Shown here piece after piece: positions 47,387 through 57,100 of a stretch of 64,000 nt of DNA. The notes below the pieces were generated by a model, which searched no databases, was not told the origin of the DNA, and was given only the letters and a program-made list of their open reading frames with translations. The position numbers were made by a program, and so were the translations under genes. Origin of the DNA: CAZZNQ01 sp964655775 (lineage in GTDB: Bacteria; Planctomycetota; Brocadiia; SM23-32); assembly GCA_964655775.1 (NCBI GenBank), contig CAZZNQ010000007.1, forward strand, positions 12,644 to 76,643. The letters run 5' to 3'. Position 1 is the stretch's first letter; each line of letters starts with the position of its first letter.

Positions 47387-48506
47387 CCGCTTCCCGGGCG
47401 CTGCGGCGTGCGTGTGCGACCAGGCGACCAGCGAACTGGGCCAGGGTCTCGGGTGCGTTGAGAAGCTCCGCGTTCACCGTTACCACTGTCTCGCGTGCGT
47501 TCACGGTGATCCGGCGCAGGGGCGTGCCGTCGGGTATCTGTCCGAAAAGCACGTCGAGGCGCGAGACGAGCGATTCCGCGTCGGACGCCGTGGCGCACTC
47601 GATCCGGGTGGTGATCAAAGCGGATACGGCGTTGAGGGGACGGAGTTGGGCGGCGATGGAGAAGATGCTGTCGGACACGAGCCCGGCATCGCTCACCTTC
47701 TCGCGGACCCGCGGATCCGGGCAGACGCGGCGGAGCAGTGCGGCGAGCTCGCCGTTGGCGTTGGTCGCGGCGAAGAGGATCGGTTGAGAACGGTCTACCC
47801 GACCGAGAACGGGCCGCAGGGGGCCCTCTATGCTGACGACTTCGGGCAGCCCGCCTCCGTCCTCATCGTCGTCGGCGGCCACCCCGGCAAAGGCCGCAAG
47901 CTCGTCGATCCAGCGCTTGGCCATCTCGCGATCGTGCGCCAGCATGAAGTTGTTGTGGAAGTAGGCCACGACCGGTTCGTCCGTGCCGGCCGCGAGCTGG
48001 GCGTCCCTGTACGTGGACACGGTGGCGCCGGCCTCGCCCAGTGCGTCCTGATAGGCGCCGACGGCCAGCCGCATCAGCCGCCCTCCCCGGTGTATGGCGA
48101 AAGCGTATCCGCCGATCAGACCGTCGGAATCGGGGTTCGGTTGGAGCACGGCCACAAGCTGCACGGGCGCGGCTTCCAGCGCGATGTTCCGGCACTGCTC
48201 GGGATCGAACGCGAAACCCTCACCCGCCCTTGAAGTCAGGAGCCGCCGGATGGCCGGCTGGGTGGCGACGTGGTAGGGCAGGTCGACCATCAGCGGATCG
48301 TCCGGCCGCACGCAGGCGGCGATGAAGACCGTGGCTTCAGGGTGGACGAACGCGCCGGGCGGCGCGACGGGAGCGGCGCTCATCAGGACGTGGACGACGA
48401 TGACCACGACGATGAAGAACGCCACGATGAGGGCCAGGCACCCGCCGGTGCAGCCCCAGATCCATCGCTTGAAGCGCCTTTCGGCCCGGTCGAACTCGTC
48501 CATCAT
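47367..48506 (-). CDS. Membrane-anchored protein of unknown function
   Basis: Protein of 379 residues. A charged N-terminus (MMDEFDRAERRFKRW) leads to a single membrane anchor at about 17-42 (TGGCLALIVAFFIVVVIVVH). The remainder is extracytoplasmic and resembles DUF3352-like or other 'resistance of unknown' beta/alpha proteins in pattern (HPEATVFIAACVRPDDPLMV, VVAYFHNNFMLAHDREMAKR) but no family is certain. It follows purB by 27 bases on the same strand and its tail overlaps yjbQ convergently by 20 bases. Confidence 0.7.
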   Translation of the reverse strand: MMDEFDRAERRFKRWIWGCTGGCLALIVAFFIVVVIVVHVLMSAAPVAPPGAFVHPEATVFIAACVRPDDPLMVDLPYHVATQPAIRRLLTSRAGEGFAFDPEQCRNIALEAAPVQLVAVLQPNPDSDGLIGGYAFAIHRGGRLMRLAVGAYQDALGEAGATVSTYRDAQLAAGTDEPVVAYFHNNFMLAHDREMAKRWIDELAAFAGVAADDDEDGGGLPEVVSIEGPLRPVLGRVDRSQPILFAATNANGELAALLRRVCPDPRVREKVSDAGLVSDSIFSIAAQLRPLNAVSALITTRIECATASDAESLVSRLDVLFGQIPDGTPLRRITVNARETVVTVNAELLNAPETLAQFAGRLVAHARRSAREAATPPSP

Positions 48507-48533
48507 GATCCTCTTCGGGTTGGCTGCGGGAGC

Positions 48534-49982
48534 TTAGACTCGGAGTGCGGCCCCGGACGCGTCGCCTTCGGGGAAGCGGGCGAGAGCGGGTCCGACGTGC
48601 TTCGCGAGATAGTCGCGGACCTGGTCGGGGGCGCGGCCGACGAAGCCCTGTGCGTGCGCTATCTCCTCCAGCCGGTCGGCGACCGAGCCGAACGCCGGAT
48701 CGCGCCGGATGCGGTCCAGCAGATCGTTCTCGCCGTCGCCGTTCTTGACGCGGTGCGCGGCGGCCATGCTGTGGCGGCGGATAAGCTCGTGCAGCTCCTG
48801 TCGGTCGCCGCCGGCTTTCACGGCCTGCATCAGGATGTTCTCCGTGGCCATGAAGGACAGCTCGGCGCTGAGCCGGCGCTCGACGACGGCTCCGTTCACC
48901 ACCAGACCCGCGGTCACGTTCGCGGCGAGCGTGGCGATGGAATCGGCGGCCAGGAACGACTCGCTCAGGTAGAGCCTGCGCACGGCCGAATCGTCGAGCG
49001 TCCGCTCAAGCCACTGGTCGGCGGCCGTGAATGCCGCATTCTGGATCTGGTTCAGGATGAATCTGGACAGGGACGTCATGCGCTCGGAACGCATGGGGTT
49101 GCGTTTGTAGGCCATCGCCGAGGAGCCGATCTGGCTGCGACCGAAGGGCTCCTCCATCTCCTTCAGGCCGGCGAGCAGGCGGATGTCGTTCGCCATCTTG
49201 CTGCAGGCGATCGCCAGCTCGCCCAGCGTCGTCAGCACCCGGTAATCGATCACGCGCGGCGACGTCTGGCCGGTCACGGGCACGACGTGCTTGAAGCCCA
49301 TCTGGGCGGCTACACGTCGCTCCAGTTCCTCGACCTTGTCGCCGTCGCCCTCAAACAGTGCCAGGTAGCTCGCCTGGGTGCCGGTGGTGCCCTTCACGCC
49401 GCGGAACGGAACCTCCTCCGCTAAGTCGGCGATGCGTTCGAGGGCCCCCAGCAGGTCCTGCAGCCAGAGACAGGCTCGCTTGCCGACGGTGGTGGGCTGC
49501 CCGGGCTGGAAGTGCGTGTACGCCAGGCACGGCTGATCGGCGTTCTCTGCGGCGAAGTCCGCCAGCTGCCGGCAAGCCGTCGCAAGCGGGCCGACGAGCA
49601 GCCGCAGCCCTTCGCGCACCTGGATCAGATAGGTGTTGTCATCCACGAAGACGCTGGTGGCGCCGAGGTGGATGATGGGGCGAGCCTTGGGGCACTGCTC
49701 GCCGAAGACGCGCACGTGAGTCATCACCTCGTGGCGGGTCTCCTGCTCGATGCGCGCCACCGCGTCGAAGTCGATCTCGTCCAGGTGGGCGCGCATCTCC
49801 TCGACCTGCTCTTCGGAGATGTCCAGCCCCAGTTCGCTCTGGGCCTGGGCGAGCGCCACCCACAGCCTGCGGTAGCAGCGGTACTTGGTCAGGTCGCTCC
49901 AGTTCTTCTGCATGGGGTGACTTGCCCAGCGGGTGACGAACGGCGAGGCGTAGACGTCTCTGGGTGTGCTGTCGGGGGTCAT
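48534..49982 (-). CDS. purB: Adenylosuccinate lyase
   Basis: Catalyses two fumarate eliminations in purine synthesis (SAICAR to AICAR, adenylosuccinate to AMP). The 482-residue protein has the fumarase/aspartase-superfamily signature GSSAMAYKRNPMRSE, the catalytic His in IIHLGATSVFVDDN, and AYTHFQPGQPTTVGKRA. The length and motifs resemble the longer, eukaryote-like PurB form. Its start overlaps the pyrE stop by four bases (ATGA), so purine and pyrimidine genes are translationally coupled. Confidence 0.96.
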   Translation of the reverse strand: MTPDSTPRDVYASPFVTRWASHPMQKNWSDLTKYRCYRRLWVALAQAQSELGLDISEEQVEEMRAHLDEIDFDAVARIEQETRHEVMTHVRVFGEQCPKARPIIHLGATSVFVDDNTYLIQVREGLRLLVGPLATACRQLADFAAENADQPCLAYTHFQPGQPTTVGKRACLWLQDLLGALERIADLAEEVPFRGVKGTTGTQASYLALFEGDGDKVEELERRVAAQMGFKHVVPVTGQTSPRVIDYRVLTTLGELAIACSKMANDIRLLAGLKEMEEPFGRSQIGSSAMAYKRNPMRSERMTSLSRFILNQIQNAAFTAADQWLERTLDDSAVRRLYLSESFLAADSIATLAANVTAGLVVNGAVVERRLSAELSFMATENILMQAVKAGGDRQELHELIRRHSMAAAHRVKNGDGENDLLDRIRRDPAFGSVADRLEEIAHAQGFVGRAPDQVRDYLAKHVGPALARFPEGDASGAALRV

Positions 49983-50509
49983 TCCTCGTTTCCTATGCCG
50001 AGCGAGGTCGACGTGAACAGCGCGCGGTAGGGGACCAGCGCCCGGCGGAACGCCTCCTCGGCGCCTTCCTCGCGGTCCAGCACGACGAAGGCGGAGACCG
50101 TGCCCGCGCCGGCTTCGCGCAACGCGTCGACGGCGCGCAACGCGGCGCCCGCCGTCGTGGCTACGTCTTCCACCAGCAGCACGAATTCGCCGTGCTCGAG
50201 CTTGCCCTCAATGCGGTTGTCCGTGCCGTATCCCTTCGCTTCCTTGCGAACGATCACGAACGGCAGCCCGGTTTCCAGCGCCAGGGCCGTCGCCAACGGC
50301 ACTCCGCCCAGCTCCGCTCCGGCGAGTCGCTCGACGTTCTTCGGCAACATGCCGGCCATTTCCTTCGCGACGGCCGAAAGCAGTTCCGGATCGGTCTCGA
50401 ACCGATACTTGTCGAAGTAGTAGCTGCTCTTGCGTCCGCTGCGCAGCGTGAATTCGCCCCTCAACAGGGCCTTTTCCTTGAGTTTCTCTGCCAGTTCCCG
50501 GCGGTCCAC
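49979..50509 (-). CDS. pyrE: Orotate phosphoribosyltransferase
   Basis: Adds ribose-5-phosphate from PRPP to orotate in pyrimidine synthesis. The GTG at 50509 is taken as start because GGAGGGGG lies just upstream, giving 176 residues, a usual length. It shows LRSGRKSSYYFDKYRF, AGAELGGVPLATALAL, PFVIVRKEAKGYGT, and the PRPP motif VLLVEDVATTAGA. It overlaps purB by four bases. The PRPP used here could come from the prs product at 34 kb. Confidence 0.95.
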   Translation of the reverse strand: MDRRELAEKLKEKALLRGEFTLRSGRKSSYYFDKYRFETDPELLSAVAKEMAGMLPKNVERLAGAELGGVPLATALALETGLPFVIVRKEAKGYGTDNRIEGKLEHGEFVLLVEDVATTAGAALRAVDALREAGAGTVSAFVVLDREEGAEEAFRRALVPYRALFTSTSLGIGNEE

Positions 50510-50660
50510 CGGATGTTCCCCCTCCGTGGTTGTCTGAACGATGGAAGCCGCCCGATTATATTCGTCGGCCGCGGACTTGGCAAACGGCGCGGGTGCGCGG
50601 ACGGCGGGGCATGCAGAGGGAATCGATCCCGCGAATCCGTAACCAGGCTGTCGGGAGGGT

Positions 50661-51962
50661 CTACAGCAGGTACTTGGCCGTTCGGCGGCCGACACGGGCG
50701 ATGTTCTCCGCATCGGCGATCTCCTCAAGCTCCTCGCTCACCAGCAGCATGGCGTCGTCGTAGGTGTGCATGCCGCTGCGCGGGCCTCGCTCGAAGAGGT
50801 GCCCGGCCCCGAGCCGTCCCTTGAGATCGTAGCCGTTGCAGGGATCGATGATGATGTCCGGCGCGGAGTCGATGAACCGGCCCTTGAAGACCTCCTCGCG
50901 CCGCATCACCTTCTTGCAGACCACGTCTCCCGATTCGGGATGCTTGATCTCCCTGAGCGCCTCCATCAGATCCTTGCGGACGGCTTCGTAGTCCTTCTCC
51001 GTCACACCGCCGCCGGGCCAGCCGTCCTCGCTCAGTATGTGGACGCGGCCGGGGACGAGCGACAGCGCGCGGCTGCCGGGTTTGACGGCGCGGAAGCCGA
51101 GGCTGGGATCGTTCTCGTAATCGAGGTGGCCTTCGCGCTTCAGCCAGCGGTTGAGCTGGACCTCCCATTTCAGTCCGCAGAAGCCGTGATCGCTGCAGAT
51201 GAGCAGGCCGTAATCGTCGCCGATGACGTCCTTGAGCTCCCCCAGGAACTCGTCGATCCGGCTGTAGAAGGCGATGACGAAGTCGTGGTGCAGGCTCTCG
51301 GGGTCCTCCAGGTCGTCCCACATGAAATGGTTGACGCGGTCGGTGTCCATCACGTGCAGGAAGAACAGGTCCCAGTCGTCCTCTTCCTTCAGGAGCCCGA
51401 GTGCCGTGTTCTGGCGGGCGCGGCTCACGCGGGTCACGTCTTCCTTGAATCGCTCCACGGACTCGGCCGCGGCCGACGGATCGATGTCGATCTCGTAATC
51501 GTACTTGCGCAGGCGCTCCAGCACCTGCGGTTTCGAGACGGCGCGCTCGTCGAGCTGCGGGGCGAGAAAGCCGCTGACCATGAATCCGTCCACTTCCGGG
51601 ACGGGCCAGGTCATGGGGATGCCGAGGGCGGCGAACTTCTTGCCCTGCTTGCTGAGCCGCTGCCAGAGCGTGCGGCACTTCAGGTCCGAATGGTTCGGTA
51701 TGACCATGCTGCCGTCGTCCGCCAGCTCTACAAAACCGAAGACGCCGAACTCGGCCGGGTTCTTGCCGGTCTGGAACGCCGACCACGCCACGCCGCTCAC
51801 GGTGGGGTAGACGCTGTTGATGGCCTTGAACGTGCCCTGCCGGCACAGCGCCTTCAGGTTGGGCATGTGGCCCTCATCCATCAGGCGTCGGGCCAACGAG
51901 AACGGAAAGCCGTCCAGACCGACACCAACGATACGTTTGCTTTTGCCGAAACCGAATAGCAT
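50661..51962 (-). CDS. Alkaline-phosphatase-superfamily phosphodiesterase/pyrophosphatase
   Basis: Protein of 433 residues of the type I phosphodiesterase/nucleotide pyrophosphatase branch. The metal and nucleophile motifs are GVGLDGFPFSLARRLM (Asp17) and YPTVSGVAWSAFQTGKNPAE with the nucleophilic Thr, then FLHVMDTDRVNHF, and DYGLLICSDHGFCG. No signal peptide is present, so it acts in the cytoplasm. It follows cysN by 30 bases in the same direction; the pairing with sulfate-activating enzymes raises the idea of a sulfo- or phospho-nucleotide substrate, but that is inference. Confidence 0.88.
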   Translation of the reverse strand: MLFGFGKSKRIVGVGLDGFPFSLARRLMDEGHMPNLKALCRQGTFKAINSVYPTVSGVAWSAFQTGKNPAEFGVFGFVELADDGSMVIPNHSDLKCRTLWQRLSKQGKKFAALGIPMTWPVPEVDGFMVSGFLAPQLDERAVSKPQVLERLRKYDYEIDIDPSAAAESVERFKEDVTRVSRARQNTALGLLKEEDDWDLFFLHVMDTDRVNHFMWDDLEDPESLHHDFVIAFYSRIDEFLGELKDVIGDDYGLLICSDHGFCGLKWEVQLNRWLKREGHLDYENDPSLGFRAVKPGSRALSLVPGRVHILSEDGWPGGGVTEKDYEAVRKDLMEALREIKHPESGDVVCKKVMRREEVFKGRFIDSAPDIIIDPCNGYDLKGRLGAGHLFERGPRSGMHTYDDAMLLVSEELEEIADAENIARVGRRTAKYLL

Positions 51963-51992
51963 GGGAATGCCTCGTGGGCAGGAATTCTTGTG

Positions 51993-53246
51993 TCAAGACG
52001 GGTGGGTCACGATTCCGCCCGCAACTACCTGGAGGCCCTTCATCAGGACGAACCGCCCCAGTTCCTGAACGTCGTAGAAAGACTCCAGCACGACGGGGCC
52101 GTCCGTGACGACCGTTGCCTCGCCGACTTCCGTCTCCTCCAGGCGTCCTTCCTCCGTGGACAGCGGCTCCAGGCTGCCGGAGTCAATGCGCCGGTGGAGC
52201 GTTTCGATACGACACTGCTTCTCCTGCGTGGCGCACTTGAATACGAGCCCGTCTGCGTCGTCGAGTTCCAGCGCCTCCGGCGACAGCCAGAAGACGCTCG
52301 CCTGGAATCGGTCGGTCAGTTGAGGATTGTCTCCGTCCGCGCAGGCGACCTCACCGCGCTGCGGGTCGTAGCCGCCGGTCAGCACGCCGATGCACTGGCC
52401 CGCGCGGGCGGAGGTCGGGTCCTCCTCGGCGTAGTCCAGGATCCGCGTCACCTCGGCGTTGCGGGCGCCCGGGAAGAACCGCACGCTCTGCCCCGTTTTC
52501 AGCGTGCCGCTCTCCACGCGCCCGGCAACTATGCGGAGGTCGTCCTGCTCGTATATGTCCTGCACCGGGAAACGCAGCGGCTTCTCGACCGGGGAGGGCA
52601 CCTTCTGGAAGACGTCCAGCGCTTCCACGATGGACGGTCCGGAGTACCACGGCATGTTCTCGGACTGCGCTGCCACATTGTCGCCCAGGTGGGCGCTGAT
52701 GGGCACTTCCACGCTGGGCTTGACGTCCAGCCGCGCCAGGAACGCGTCCATGTCCGCCTTGACCTGCCGGAACTTCTCCTCGCTGTAATCCACCAGGTCC
52801 ATCTTGTTGTAGGCGACGATTACCTGCCCGACGCCTAGCATCTTAATGACATAGGCGTGGCGTTTGGTCTGTTCCTGCACCCCTTCGAACACGCTGCAGA
52901 TCAGCACGGCGGCCTCGGCCTGCGAAGCGCCGGTGATCATGTTCTTGATGAACTCCTTGTGGCCGGGCGCGTCGATGATCACGTAGTCGCGCGTGGGGCT
53001 GGAGAAGAAGGTCTGGGCCGTGTCGATGGTGATGCCGCGCGCACGTTCCTCGTGCAGGTGGTCCATGATGTAGCCGAACTCCAGCTCGCGGCCCTCGGCG
53101 TGGGCGGCGGCCTGCACCTCCTCGAACTTCCCCTCCGGAAGCGAGTTCGTGTCGTAGAGCAGACGCCCGATCAGCGTCGACTTGCCGTGGTCGATGTGGC
53201 CGACCAGAACCAGAGACAGCGTGTCTTTCTGCATTGCCGTTTCCAT
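51993..53246 (-). CDS. cysN: Sulfate adenylyltransferase subunit 1 (GTPase)
   Basis: EF-Tu-like GTPase that drives adenosine-5'-phosphosulfate synthesis by CysD. The 417-residue protein has G1 VGHIDHGKSTLIGRLLYD, G2 in ERARGITIDTAQTFF, G3 IDAPGHKEF, G4 YNKMDLVD, then two beta-barrel domains. There is no CysC (APS kinase) extension. The ATG at 53246 shares bases with the cysD stop (TGATG); an ATG at 53234 (MQKDTL) is an alternative. The partner gene lies directly upstream, and an alkaline-phosphatase-like protein directly downstream. Confidence 0.95.
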   Translation of the reverse strand: METAMQKDTLSLVLVGHIDHGKSTLIGRLLYDTNSLPEGKFEEVQAAAHAEGRELEFGYIMDHLHEERARGITIDTAQTFFSSPTRDYVIIDAPGHKEFIKNMITGASQAEAAVLICSVFEGVQEQTKRHAYVIKMLGVGQVIVAYNKMDLVDYSEEKFRQVKADMDAFLARLDVKPSVEVPISAHLGDNVAAQSENMPWYSGPSIVEALDVFQKVPSPVEKPLRFPVQDIYEQDDLRIVAGRVESGTLKTGQSVRFFPGARNAEVTRILDYAEEDPTSARAGQCIGVLTGGYDPQRGEVACADGDNPQLTDRFQASVFWLSPEALELDDADGLVFKCATQEKQCRIETLHRRIDSGSLEPLSTEEGRLEETEVGEATVVTDGPVVLESFYDVQELGRFVLMKGLQVVAGGIVTHPS

Positions 53247-54046
53247 CACATGTAACCCAGAGCGCGCAGTTTCTGCATGGTGTATGCGTCTTCCTTGTCC
53301 TGTGCCCGGCCGGCTCGTTCGGCGATCTTGGAGCCTTCCACCTCGCTGATGATCTCCTCGATGGTGGTGGCATCGGACACCACCGGCGAACAGCAGGTCT
53401 CGCAGCCCAGGCTCCGGTAGCGCTTACCGTCTTTCGCGAAGTAAAGCTCGTTGATGTCCAGTTTCTCGCGCTGAATGTAGCGCCAGATGTCTATCTCGCG
53501 CCAGTGCAGCAGCGGATGCACGCGGATGTGGGTCTCCTCGTCGGCGCGGGCTGCGTACTGGTCCCAGAGCTCCGGCGGCTGGTTCTCGTAGTCCCAGTTC
53601 CATTTCTGGTCTCGGGGCGAGAAATAACGTTCCTTGGCGCGGATGCCGTGCTCGTCCCGGCGGATGCCCAGCAGCAGCGCCTCGAAGTTGTACTCCGCGA
53701 TGCAGTCCTTTAGCGCCTCAGTCTTCAGAATCGTGCAGCAGTCCAGCTTGCTGGTCTCCGGCCCGACGCCACTGGCCAGCGCTTCGTCGTTCCGCGCGAC
53801 GATCAGGTCCAGGTCCCATTCCTCCACGCACTGGTCCCGGAAGTCGTACATCTCCTGGAAGTGGTGGCCCGTGTCGATATAGATGACGGGAAAGGGGATC
53901 TCGCCGAAGAACGCCTTGCGGCAGAGCCAGACCAGAGTGGTGGAGTCCTTGCCGACCGACCACAGGGCCGCGAGTCTGTCGAACTGGTAATGCGCCTCGC
54001 GGATGATGTAGATGCTTTTGCTTTCGAGTTCGTCCAGATGGTCCAT
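53246..54046 (-). CDS. cysD: Sulfate adenylyltransferase subunit 2
   Basis: PP-loop ATP sulfurylase catalytic subunit of 266 residues. The nucleotide loop reads WSVGKDSTTLVWLCRKAFFG, with Val where most have Gly in SGGKDS, then PFPVIYIDTGHHFQEMYDFR, and LLLGIRRDEHGIRAKERYFS-type segments, and the YRSLGCETCCSPV motif near the C-terminus. It forms the APS-making complex with CysN for sulfate assimilation or sulfation. Neither APS reductase nor APS kinase is in the window. Confidence 0.95.
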   Translation of the reverse strand: MDHLDELESKSIYIIREAHYQFDRLAALWSVGKDSTTLVWLCRKAFFGEIPFPVIYIDTGHHFQEMYDFRDQCVEEWDLDLIVARNDEALASGVGPETSKLDCCTILKTEALKDCIAEYNFEALLLGIRRDEHGIRAKERYFSPRDQKWNWDYENQPPELWDQYAARADEETHIRVHPLLHWREIDIWRYIQREKLDINELYFAKDGKRYRSLGCETCCSPVVSDATTIEEIISEVEGSKIAERAGRAQDKEDAYTMQKLRALGYM

Positions 54047-54148
54047 TGCGGGGTCACCCCAGCAGGAAAGTGAAGGAGGCGTCGGCGGAAAGGGCGTCCG
54101 AGTCGACGCCTCAGAAGGCTAGATGATATTCCCTCCCGGTGTCTCGGT

Positions 54149-57100
54149 TCAAGCGCCGGACGGGGCAGCCGGCAGCTGCAATGCCCGCGCTCCCGAGCGG
54201 AACAGCCTGAGGAGGTGCTCGGACAGCGCCACGGGATCGTTCTCCGGGAAGCCGCGATCCAGCACGGCCAGGTCCGGAGCGACCACCCGCGGGGCCGGCC
54301 TACGGTCCGCAAACCACCTTAGCAGATCCTCTTCGCTGCGCACACCGAAGTGCACCTTGTCCCCTTCCAGATGCACCGAGTCGATGCCGGCACGGTCCAG
54401 CAGAATGCGCAGTTCCGCTTCCAGCAGAAGGTTGACCACCTCGCGAGGAGGCGGGCCGAACCGGTCGCGAAGAGCGCGCTCCGCGCTGCGCACAGCGTCC
54501 ACGTCGGTTGCCGTGCCCAGTTCACGGTAGAGCTCCATTCGCTGCTTCGGGACCGGAATGTACTCCTCGGGGACGAGCGCGTCCATCCCGATGTTGAGCG
54601 TGACCTCGGGCGGCTCTTCCAGCGTCTCGCCCCGCATTCGAGCGGCGGCGCGGGCCAGCAGCCGGCAGTACAGGTTGTAGCCGATGGCGGCGATGTGGCC
54701 GGACTGGGCCGGTCCGAGGATGTTGCCGGCTCCGCGGATCTCCAGGTCGCGCAGCGCGATGTCGAACCCGGCCCCGAGATGCGAATAACGGCGGATGGCG
54801 TCCATGCGATGGCCGGCCTCGGGCGTCATGGGACGGTCGCGCGGAGTGAACAGATAGGCGTATGCCTTGTGCACGTAACGGCCGACGCGTCCGCGAAGTT
54901 GGTGCATCTCCGCCAGACCGAGTATCTCGGCCTTGTCGATGATGATTGTGTTCGCGTTGGGGATGTCCAGCCCGCTCTCGATGATGGTGGTGCTGACCAG
55001 CACGTCCACTTCGCCGTCGATGAAACGGTCCATGGTCTCGGCCAGTTGGTGCTCGGGCATCTGGCCGTGGGCCACCGCAACGCGGGCCTCGGGCACGGTC
55101 GCGGCGACCATCTGCGCAAACTTCTTGATGGTCTTCACCCGGTTGTGGATGACGAACACCTGGCCCTCGCGGTTCATCTCACGCAGGATGGCGTGGCGAA
55201 GCAGCTCGGAATCGAATGGGCAGACCTTCGTCTTTATCGCCTGGCGGTCTCGGGGCGGCGTCTGCAGGGCGGATATCTCACGCAGGCCCATCAGGGCCAT
55301 GTGGAGCGTGCGCGGGATGGGGGTCGCCGTCAGTGTCAGCACGTCCACGGTCGCCCGCAGCTTCTTCAGCCGCTCCTTGTGCTGGACCCCGAACCGCTGC
55401 TCTTCGTCGATGATCAGCAGGCCCAGGTCGGCGAACCGGACGTCGGGCTGCACGAGCTTATGCGTGCCGATCACGATGTCCACGGTTCCCTCGGCCATGC
55501 CCTGAAGCACGTCGCGCGCCTGGGCATCCGTGAGGAACCGGCTGAGCATCTCGATGCGATAGGGATAGTCGGCCATGCGCTCCTGGAACGTCCTGTAGTG
55601 CTGTTGGGCCAGCACCGTGGTGGGCACCAGCACGGCCACCTGCTTGCCGCCGACCACGGCCGCGAACGCGGCCCGCATCGCGACCTCGGTCTTGCCGTAT
55701 CCCACGTCGCCACAGATCAGGCGGTCCATCGGGCGCTGCGAGGCCATGTCGTTCTTGACCTGTTCGATCGCCCGAAGCTGGTCCTCGGTCTCCTCGTAGG
55801 GGAATTCCGATTCGAACTGGCGCTGCCACTCGGTGTCCACGGGATGCGCGATCCCGGACTGACTCTCGCGGACTGCCTGGAGCTCGAGCAGCTCTGTGGC
55901 CAGATCCTCCACCGCATCGTTCACTCGCTGCTTGGTGCGCGTCCAACCTGCGGCCCGGATTCGGCTCAACTGCGGGCGTCGGCCGCCGACGCCGATGTAT
56001 CGGTGGACCATCTCGATGCGGTCCGACGGCACGTAGACGTGAACGTTGTCGGCGAACTCGACGGTCAGGTGCTCGCGCCGGCGGCCGTCCTGTTCCAGAA
56101 CGCGTGTGCCGGCGAACCGCCCAATGCCGTGGTTCAGGTGGACGACCAGATCGCCCTGCGCCAGGTCCTGCACGGACTCGATCGGACGCCCCTCGCGCGC
56201 GTAGGGCATGAAGCGCCGCTGCGTGTAGCGCCCGAACAGCCGGTGGTGGGGTAGAAGGGCCAGCGACGCCTCCGGGCAGAGCAGTCCGTGGTTCAGGCGA
56301 CCGATGACGAACTGGAGACGGTCGGTGTCGCTGAAATCGCTCTCCTTGAGCAGCCCCAGGAAACGGTCTCGCTCGGCCGGGCTGATGCAGTAGACCACCA
56401 CGTGGTGGTATAACTCCGCGATGCGCTCGACCTCCTGGAGCATCGAGTCCAGGTCGGGACCGAAAACGTCGCGCTCCTTGAGCCCGAGGGGTATCGCGCC
56501 CGTTTCCTCGGCGTCCTCGCCGGGCAGGAACGCGAGGCTCTGCCTGCCGGCGAGACCTTCGGCCAGCGTCTCCGGGCGTATCAGGGAGCCGGGGCTTTCG
56601 CTGCGGTCGAAGAAGGTGCGCGCGCGCTCCCAGACTCGATCGGGGTCGGCCAAGCAGATCAGGCAGTCGGGGTCGAAGTAGGCGAGCAAGCTGTTCCTCT
56701 CGCCGGGCTCATGTTCCGACGGGTGTTCCGCTGCGGTGAGAGGAGCGCTCTTGACGCGACCGGTGGAGAGCTGCGTGGAAGGATCGAACGAGCGGAGCGA
56801 GTCGATCTTGTTGGCGAAGAACTCGATGCGCACGGCCTCTGCGGCACCGTGCGAGTAGACGTCCAGGATGCCCCCGCGCAGGCAGTACTGGCCCGGCGAT
56901 TCGACCTGGGGCACCGTGAGGTAACCGTTGTCGACCAGCCAGGAAACCAGCTCCCCGGGGGCGACTTCCTCCCCAACGGCGACCGTGCGCGATCCGGAGC
57001 GAAGCTCTTCGACCGACGAAGTCGGCTGGAGCAGCGCGGCAATGCCGGCGACGACGATGCGGGTCCTCGGCTCGGGCTCCAGGTAGCTGAAGGGACTGGG

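Noticed and set aside
50590..50660. tRNA-like stretch with GAATCGATCCCGCGAATCC
   Set aside because: No acceptor or anticodon stems can be folded around it; it is only a chance resemblance to a T-arm.
54093..54110. Small hairpin between cysD and mfd
   Set aside because: The stem is only six base pairs with no T-run; too weak to call a terminator.
54350..56254. Open frame of 634 codons on the plus strand
   Set aside because: It is antisense to mfd, which is intact and full length; its translation has no recognisable domain.
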